A stretch of 18,765 bases of DNA, taken from DATKCA01 sp035544675 (GTDB taxonomy: Bacteria; Acidobacteriota; Thermoanaerobaculia; Gp7-AA8). Shown one piece after another: positions 14,571 through 18,765 of the stretch. The stretch's first letter is position 1. The number at the start of each line of letters is the position of its first letter. Under the pieces are notes generated by a model. The model saw nothing but the letters and a program-made list of their open reading frames with translations, was not told the origin of the DNA and made no database searches. The stretch is taken from contig DATKCA010000211.1 of assembly GCA_035544675.1 (NCBI GenBank), positions 1-18,765 on the forward strand, given 5' to 3'. Both the position numbers and the translations under genes were made by a program.

Positions 14571-15386
14571 ATGATCGATCTGAGAAAGCTGGCAGAGCCG
14601 GGCTCGCTCGAGGAAACGCTGCTCGAGAAGATCGATCTCAAGCGGTTGCCGCGACACATTGCGGTGATCATGGACGGCAACGGCCGTTGGGCGAAATCCC
14701 GGAACCTTCCCCGGGTGGAAGGGCATCGCGCCGGCATCGCCTCGGTCCGTGAAGTGGTGGAGACGGCGGCGCGTCTGGAGCTGCCGGTGATCACGCTCTA
14801 CGCGTTCTCGGTGGAGAACTGGAAGCGTCCGCGCTACGAAGTGGCCACGCTGATGATGCTGCTCAAGGAGTATCTCCGCAAAGAGCTGCAGACGCTGATG
14901 GAGAACAACATCCGCTTCACTCCGATCGGCCGCGTCGACGGGCTGGACGCGTCAGTGCAGCGGGAGCTGCGGTACGCCGAAGAGAAGACGGCGGGCAACA
15001 GCGGGCTTCTCTTTCAGATCGCGCTCAACTACGGCGGGCGCGCCGAGATCGTCGACACCGTGAATCGCATCATGGCGCTGCTGCGCGAGCGCGAGATGAG
15101 CGACGCCGTCATCGACGAGAGCTTCTTCGCCGACCATCTGTACACCGCGAACGTCGATGATCCCGACCTGTTGATCCGCACCAGCGGCGAGATGCGCGTC
15201 TCCAACTTTCTGCTCTGGCAGATCGCATACGCCGAGATTCACGTCACGAAAGTGCTCTGGCCGGACTTCCGCAAGCGGCACCTCTTCGAAGCCATCGTCG
15301 ACTTTCAGTCGCGCCAGCGGCGTTACGGCGGCGTCGACGAGTCCGATGCCGGAATGTTCATCGAGGCGGACGAGAAGCAGGCGTGA
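14571..15386 (+). CDS. uppS: Undecaprenyl diphosphate synthase (isoprenyl transferase)
   Basis: This 271-residue cis-prenyltransferase condenses isopentenyl diphosphate units onto farnesyl diphosphate to make C55 undecaprenyl diphosphate, the carrier for peptidoglycan and surface glycans. The catalytic Asp is Asp35 in IAVIMDGNGRWAK. GHRAG, LYAFSVENWKRP, ALNYGGRAEIVD and RTSGEMRVSNFLLWQIAY are the family signatures in the expected order. It is slightly longer than E. coli UppS. ATG 14571 gives an N-terminus of usual length (MIDLRKLAEPGSLEE). The in-frame GTG at 14547 would add eight residues, and the best ribosome-binding site nearby serves an out-of-frame ATG, so the start is less certain than the gene. 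The stop overlaps the cdsA GTG as GTGA. The product probably feeds the divergent glycan cluster. Confidence 0.97.
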   Translation: MIDLRKLAEPGSLEETLLEKIDLKRLPRHIAVIMDGNGRWAKSRNLPRVEGHRAGIASVREVVETAARLELPVITLYAFSVENWKRPRYEVATLMMLLKEYLRKELQTLMENNIRFTPIGRVDGLDASVQRELRYAEEKTAGNSGLLFQIALNYGGRAEIVDTVNRIMALLREREMSDAVIDESFFADHLYTANVDDPDLLIRTSGEMRVSNFLLWQIAYAEIHVTKVLWPDFRKRHLFEAIVDFQSRQRRYGGVDESDAGMFIEADEKQA

Positions 15387-16234
15387 GCCGTCCGGCCGAG
15401 TCGCGGTACACGCGCGAGTTGACGGCGCTGGTGCTCATCCCGGTGGCCGTATGGCTGGTCGGCTGGTCTCCCCAGTGGGTGTTCAACATCGCCATTGGGT
15501 TGATCGCCGTCCTGGCCCTGCACGAGTTCCTGATCCTGGGCCGGAAGAAGGGCTTCCACGTTCCGATCGTGCTCTGCCTTGTCGTGGCCGCCTTCATCAT
15601 CGCCGCCTTCGTCCTGGACGAGGTGTCGGTGGAAGTGGGGATCTTCCTGACGCTGCTGGTCATCCCGGCCTCGTATGTCTTCAACCGGAAGGTCTCCCTC
15701 GACGACGCGCTGCCCTCCAGCGCCATTGCGGTGATGGCCACGATGTACGTCGGCATGCTGGCCGGCTCTCTGGTCCGCCTGCGCCACGACTTCACGGTGG
15801 GACCGGACCTGGTCTTTTTCCTTCTGCTCGTGGTGTGGCTCGGCGACGCCGGCGCGTATTACGTGGGTAAGCGGTTCGGCAAGCGCAAGCTGTCCCCGCG
15901 CATCAGCCCCAAGAAGACCGTGGAGGGGCTCATCGGGGGCGTCCTGACATCGGTGGTCACCGCCATCGTCATCCACTACACGTTCTTCCCGGAGTTCGCC
16001 TTGCCGCACGCGATCGTCATCGGAATCATTCTCTCGGTGGCCGGCGTGATCGGCGATCTGGCCGAGTCGATGTGGAAGCGGTCGGCGGCCGTGAAAGACT
16101 CCGGCACGCTCATTCCCGGGCACGGCGGGCTCCTGGACCGGTTCGACTCGATCCTGTTCACGGCCCCGATCCTGTACATCTACTGGGCGATCACGCACCA
16201 GGGGGCAACGACCTTGAATATCATCACAGGGTAG
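15383..16234 (+). CDS. cdsA: Phosphatidate cytidylyltransferase
   Basis: This 283-residue integral membrane enzyme makes CDP-diacylglycerol from phosphatidic acid and CTP, the branch point of phospholipid synthesis. About 7-8 membrane segments can be seen. The signature SMWKRSAAVKDSG directly followed by PGHGGLLDRFDS near the C-terminus is diagnostic of the family. VWLGDAGAYYVGKRFGKRKL and SPKKTVEGLIGG in the middle are the other conserved blocks and hold the acidic residues that bind metal and nucleotide. The GTG start (15383-15385) overlaps the uppS TGA by 4 nt, so translation is probably coupled. The length is typical. A strong hairpin begins at the last base of the stop codon and separates cdsA from dxr. 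Confidence 0.96.
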   Translation: MSRPAESRYTRELTALVLIPVAVWLVGWSPQWVFNIAIGLIAVLALHEFLILGRKKGFHVPIVLCLVVAAFIIAAFVLDEVSVEVGIFLTLLVIPASYVFNRKVSLDDALPSSAIAVMATMYVGMLAGSLVRLRHDFTVGPDLVFFLLLVVWLGDAGAYYVGKRFGKRKLSPRISPKKTVEGLIGGVLTSVVTAIVIHYTFFPEFALPHAIVIGIILSVAGVIGDLAESMWKRSAAVKDSGTLIPGHGGLLDRFDSILFTAPILYIYWAITHQGATTLNIITG

Positions 16235-16264
16235 TGGAGCGCCGCCGGGCCGGCGGCGCTCCAC
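16234..16264 (+). other. Long perfect hairpin between cdsA and dxr
   Basis: Bases 16234-16247 pair with 16251-16264 over 14 bp with a 3-nt loop (GGC). The outer G is the last base of the cdsA stop codon. The structure is very GC-rich and has no T-tract after it. It ends 8 nt before the dxr ATG, and the GGAG at 16236-16239, the only Shine-Dalgarno-like element nearby, is inside its 5' arm. It may be a transcript attenuator, an RNA-processing or stability element, or a translational control for dxr. Confidence 0.75.
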
Positions 16265-16272
16265 CAGACCTT

Positions 16273-17436
16273 ATGCGCACTGTCTCGATTCTGGGAAGTA
16301 CCGGCTCCGTGGGACGGAGCACGCTCGCGGTCGTTGACGCGTTTCCGGAGGATCTGCGTGTGGTCGGGCTGGCCGCAGGCGGCAACGTGGAGTTGCTGGG
16401 CGAGCAGGTTCGGCGATACAAGCCGGAGCTGGTCTCGGTCCGCAACGCGGACGACGTGGAGCGCCTGCGCGCCATCGCCGGCAGCGACGTGGAAATCGTG
16501 CACGGTGACGACGGCGTGTCCGCTGTCGCGTCGCTCTCCTCGGCGAACTCGGTGATCGCCGCCATCGTGGGCGCGGCCGGGATCGCTCCGGTCTACGCGG
16601 CGCTTCGGGCCGGGAAACGCGTGGGCATCGCGAACAAGGAAGTGCTGGTTGCGGCCGGCGACGTCATGACCAGCGCCGCTCGCCAGTTCGGAGGCGAGAT
16701 CCTCCCCGTGGACTCCGAGCACAACGCCGTCCACCAGGCCATCCGCTGCGGGACGCATCCCGAAGTGCAGCGGATCATCCTCACCGCTTCGGGCGGCCCG
16801 TTCCTCAAACGCGATCTCACCACGTTCGGTGCGATCACGATCGAAGCGGCCCTGGATCATCCCACGTGGAAGATGGGGAGCAAGATCTCCATCGACTCGG
16901 CGACGATGATGAACAAAGGGCTCGAGGTCATCGAAGCCCATCACCTGTTCGCGATGCCGGCCGGCCGCATCGACATCCTCATCCATCCCCAGTCCATCGT
17001 TCACTCGATGGTCGAGTACGTCGACGGATCGATCATCGCCCAGATGTCGACCACCGACATGAAGTTCCCGATTCAGTACGCTTTGCTCTACCCGGAGCGG
17101 GTGACCGCGCCGTTCGCCCGCCTCGACCTGGCCCGGATCACGACTCTCGATTTCCTGCCGGTGGACACGCACCGGTTCCCGGCAGTCGAGCTGGCGTACG
17201 CCGCCTGCCGGGCCGGAGGCTCCATGCCGGCCGTCCTCAACGCCGCGAACGAGATCGCGGTGGAGCGCTTCCTGGCGGGAGAACTTCCCTTCACCTCGAT
17301 CGTAGATATCACAGGCCGGGTGCTGGAACGGCACGCCGGGAGGGTGGCTCCGATCGGCTCGGTCGAGGACGCGCTCCACTGGGATGAGTGGGCACGCAAT
17401 GAGGCGCGCGGAATCGATGTTGCAGTGAGGCGCTGA
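16273..17436 (+). CDS. dxr: 1-deoxy-D-xylulose 5-phosphate reductoisomerase
   Basis: This 387-residue enzyme rearranges and reduces DXP to 2-C-methyl-D-erythritol 4-phosphate with NADPH and a divalent metal, the committed step of the MEP isoprenoid pathway. The NADPH loop is SILGSTGSVGRSTL (5-18), and GIANKEVLVAAG (118-129) follows. The metal ligands are Asp147 and Glu149 in PVDSEHNA and Glu218 in MMNKGLEVIEAHH. SGGPF, LDHPTWKMGSKISIDSATM and IHPQSIVHSMVEY are the substrate and loop motifs. The protein is of full length, with the C-terminal alpha-helical domain present. ATG is at 16273-16275, with no ribosome-binding site in the 8 nt between it and the upstream hairpin. The rseP start follows 19 nt after the stop. 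It supplies precursors for UppS in the same cluster. Confidence 0.97.
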   Translation: MRTVSILGSTGSVGRSTLAVVDAFPEDLRVVGLAAGGNVELLGEQVRRYKPELVSVRNADDVERLRAIAGSDVEIVHGDDGVSAVASLSSANSVIAAIVGAAGIAPVYAALRAGKRVGIANKEVLVAAGDVMTSAARQFGGEILPVDSEHNAVHQAIRCGTHPEVQRIILTASGGPFLKRDLTTFGAITIEAALDHPTWKMGSKISIDSATMMNKGLEVIEAHHLFAMPAGRIDILIHPQSIVHSMVEYVDGSIIAQMSTTDMKFPIQYALLYPERVTAPFARLDLARITTLDFLPVDTHRFPAVELAYAACRAGGSMPAVLNAANEIAVERFLAGELPFTSIVDITGRVLERHAGRVAPIGSVEDALHWDEWARNEARGIDVAVRR

Positions 17437-17455
17437 TTAAGGCCGCTACCGATCT

Positions 17456-18765
17456 ATGTCCAATATCCCGACCAACCTCGTCGCCTTCATCCTCGTCCTC
17501 GGCTTCCTGATCTACGCGCACGAGGCGGGGCACTTCTTCGTTGCCAAACTGTTCAAAGTCCGCGTCCTGGTGTTCTCGTTCGGGTTCGGGAAGCGGCTGT
17601 TCGGCTTCCGGCGCGGCGACACCGACTATCGCGTCTCTCTCATTCCTCTGGGCGGCTACGTGCGGATGGCGGGCGACAACCCCGACGAGGTGCAGGGAGG
17701 CAAAGAGGACGAGTTCCTCTCCAAGCCGAAGTGGCAGCGGTTCCTGATCCTCTTCGCCGGGCCGCTCATGAACATCCTGATCGCGATCGTGTTCATGGCG
17801 GGCATCGCCATGGTCGGAACGGAGTTCCGCATCATTCGCGCCGTGATCGGCGAGATCATCCCCGACAAGCCTGCCGCACGGGCCGGGCTGCAGCCGGGTG
17901 ACCAGATCGTCCAGATCGGCAACGAGAAGATCAACGACTTCGACGACCTGAGGCTGATCATCACCATGAACGCGGGCACGACGCTGCGCGTTCAGTACCT
18001 CCGCAACGGCGAGCTGCGCACCACCACGATGACGCCCGAGCGGGAAAACGATGTGTACGGACCGGTCGGGCGGGCCGGTCTCATCCCCTACCTCGACCCC
18101 TTCGTCGGCCGCGTCACTCCCGGGTCCCCGGCAGCGCGCGCAGGCATCCGCACGGGGGATCGCATCATCGCCGTCAACGGCAAGCCGATCCAGGACATGA
18201 CGCAGCTCGACGAGGTCCTCAGGAAAACGCCGGAGATCGACCTGACCCTCGGGATGCAGCGCCGCTCGACCACGTACGAGGCCAGGCTGCCGGCGCAGAC
18301 GCTCAACCCGGCCGATCCGTACCGTGGCTTCCTGCCGCCGACCGAGATCCGCAAGCTCTCACTCATCCCGGCGCTCCAGGACAGCGTTCAGCAGAACTGG
18401 AAAATGCTCCGCCTGGCCGGGGCGGCGGTCGCGCGCATGTTCCGCCCGGAAGGCAGCGTGAAGGAGCTGAGCGGCCCGATCTCGATCGCGCGCATCTCCG
18501 GCGAGATGCTCCGCCGCGGCTGGATGGAGGTCATCGTTCTCATGGCCATGATCTCTCTGCAGCTCGGCGTGATGAACCTGCTGCCCATCCCCGTCCTCGA
18601 CGGCGGCCACATTGCCATTCTTCTCGTGGAAGGGGCGGCGCGGCGCGATCTTTCCATACGCGCCAAGGAACGGATCCAGCAGGTCGGTTTCGCCGCTCTT
18701 GCCGCGCTGATGATCGTCGTCCTCTACAACGACGTGATCAGCAACGTGCTGCTCCTGACAAAGGG
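17456..18765 (+). CDS. rseP: RIP metalloprotease RseP (site-2 protease), 3' end outside window
   Basis: 436 residues are visible and the frame is open at the right edge; compared with E. coli RseP (about 450) only a few residues should be missing. It is an inner-membrane zinc protease that cuts membrane-bound substrates such as anti-sigma factors. The zinc motif HEAGH (22-26) lies in the first membrane segment, and the second ligand is Asp382 in LLPIPVLDGGHI. RVSLIPLGGYVRMAGDNPDE and FAGPLMNILIAI are the membrane-associated family blocks. Two PDZ domains lie between, seen as PAARAGLQPGDQIVQIGNEK and PAARAGIRTGDRIIAVNGKP. ATG 17456-17458 is preceded by AAGG about 13 nt upstream, a weak site. 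It follows dxr by 19 nt, the common uppS-cdsA-dxr-rseP order. A substrate anti-sigma factor is not in view. Confidence 0.96.
   Translation, partial: MSNIPTNLVAFILVLGFLIYAHEAGHFFVAKLFKVRVLVFSFGFGKRLFGFRRGDTDYRVSLIPLGGYVRMAGDNPDEVQGGKEDEFLSKPKWQRFLILFAGPLMNILIAIVFMAGIAMVGTEFRIIRAVIGEIIPDKPAARAGLQPGDQIVQIGNEKINDFDDLRLIITMNAGTTLRVQYLRNGELRTTTMTPERENDVYGPVGRAGLIPYLDPFVGRVTPGSPAARAGIRTGDRIIAVNGKPIQDMTQLDEVLRKTPEIDLTLGMQRRSTTYEARLPAQTLNPADPYRGFLPPTEIRKLSLIPALQDSVQQNWKMLRLAGAAVARMFRPEGSVKELSGPISIARISGEMLRRGWMEVIVLMAMISLQLGVMNLLPIPVLDGGHIAILLVEGAARRDLSIRAKERIQQVGFAALAALMIVVLYNDVISNVLLLTK

Noticed and set aside
1..18765. tRNA, rRNA, CRISPR arrays, insertion sequences, prophage or toxin-antitoxin genes
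   Set aside because: I found no cloverleaf-like tRNA, no regular spacer repeats, no transposase or integrase motifs and no small paired genes; gaps between genes are all under 150 nt.

Overview
The window is a GC-rich bacterial chromosome segment with tightly packed genes. It holds no RNA genes, CRISPR arrays, insertion sequences or prophage genes that I can recognise. The secreted VWFA-related protein at 12114-13799 is of a type that is expanded in Acidobacteriota. Together with the base composition, and the truA-uppS-cdsA-dxr-rseP order beside a cell-envelope glycan cluster, it suggests an acidobacterial or closely related genome. That placement is inference.

Layout. (1) At 2-346 (+) is the 3' end of an unrecognised gene. 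It converges on the minus-strand cluster across a 12-bp perfect hairpin (356-385). (2) From 11969 down to 387, every gene lies on the minus strand and gaps are very short. In transcription order they are: dapF; a 7-9-pass membrane protein with a C-terminal soluble domain; a larger GT-C-like membrane protein with a C-terminal soluble domain; a GT4 glycosyltransferase; two GT2 glycosyltransferases; a DUF1972-type GT4; a polyprenyl-phosphate sugar-1-phosphate transferase; a PLP-dependent aromatic amino acid decarboxylase; and an aspartate/glutamate racemase-like protein. Five junctions use overlapping start and stop codons, so this reads as one translationally coupled envelope-glycan operon with an amino-acid module at its tail. 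(3) From 12114 to the right edge everything is on the plus strand: VWFA-related exported protein, truA, uppS, cdsA, dxr and rseP (cut by the window edge). The last four form the familiar isoprenoid, phospholipid and envelope-stress block. Dxr feeds MEP-pathway isoprenoids, UppS makes the C55 carrier, CdsA makes CDP-diacylglycerol and RseP is the intramembrane protease.

The two clusters are divergent around 11970-12113 and fit together functionally. UppS supplies undecaprenyl carrier lipid. The sugar-phosphate transferase would load that carrier, the GT2/GT4 enzymes would extend the glycan, and DapF supplies meso-DAP for peptidoglycan.

The points most worth a second look are: a 20-bp tandem duplication at a gene junction, which creates a 7-codon minigene while rebuilding the ATGA stop/start overlap; two coupled membrane proteins of unknown function that share a C-terminal soluble-domain layout; a racemase-like protein with Asp where the first catalytic Cys is expected, coupled to an aromatic decarboxylase; a 14-bp perfect hairpin just before a dxr start that has no Shine-Dalgarno sequence; and an uppS start whose best ribosome-binding site points to an out-of-frame ATG.
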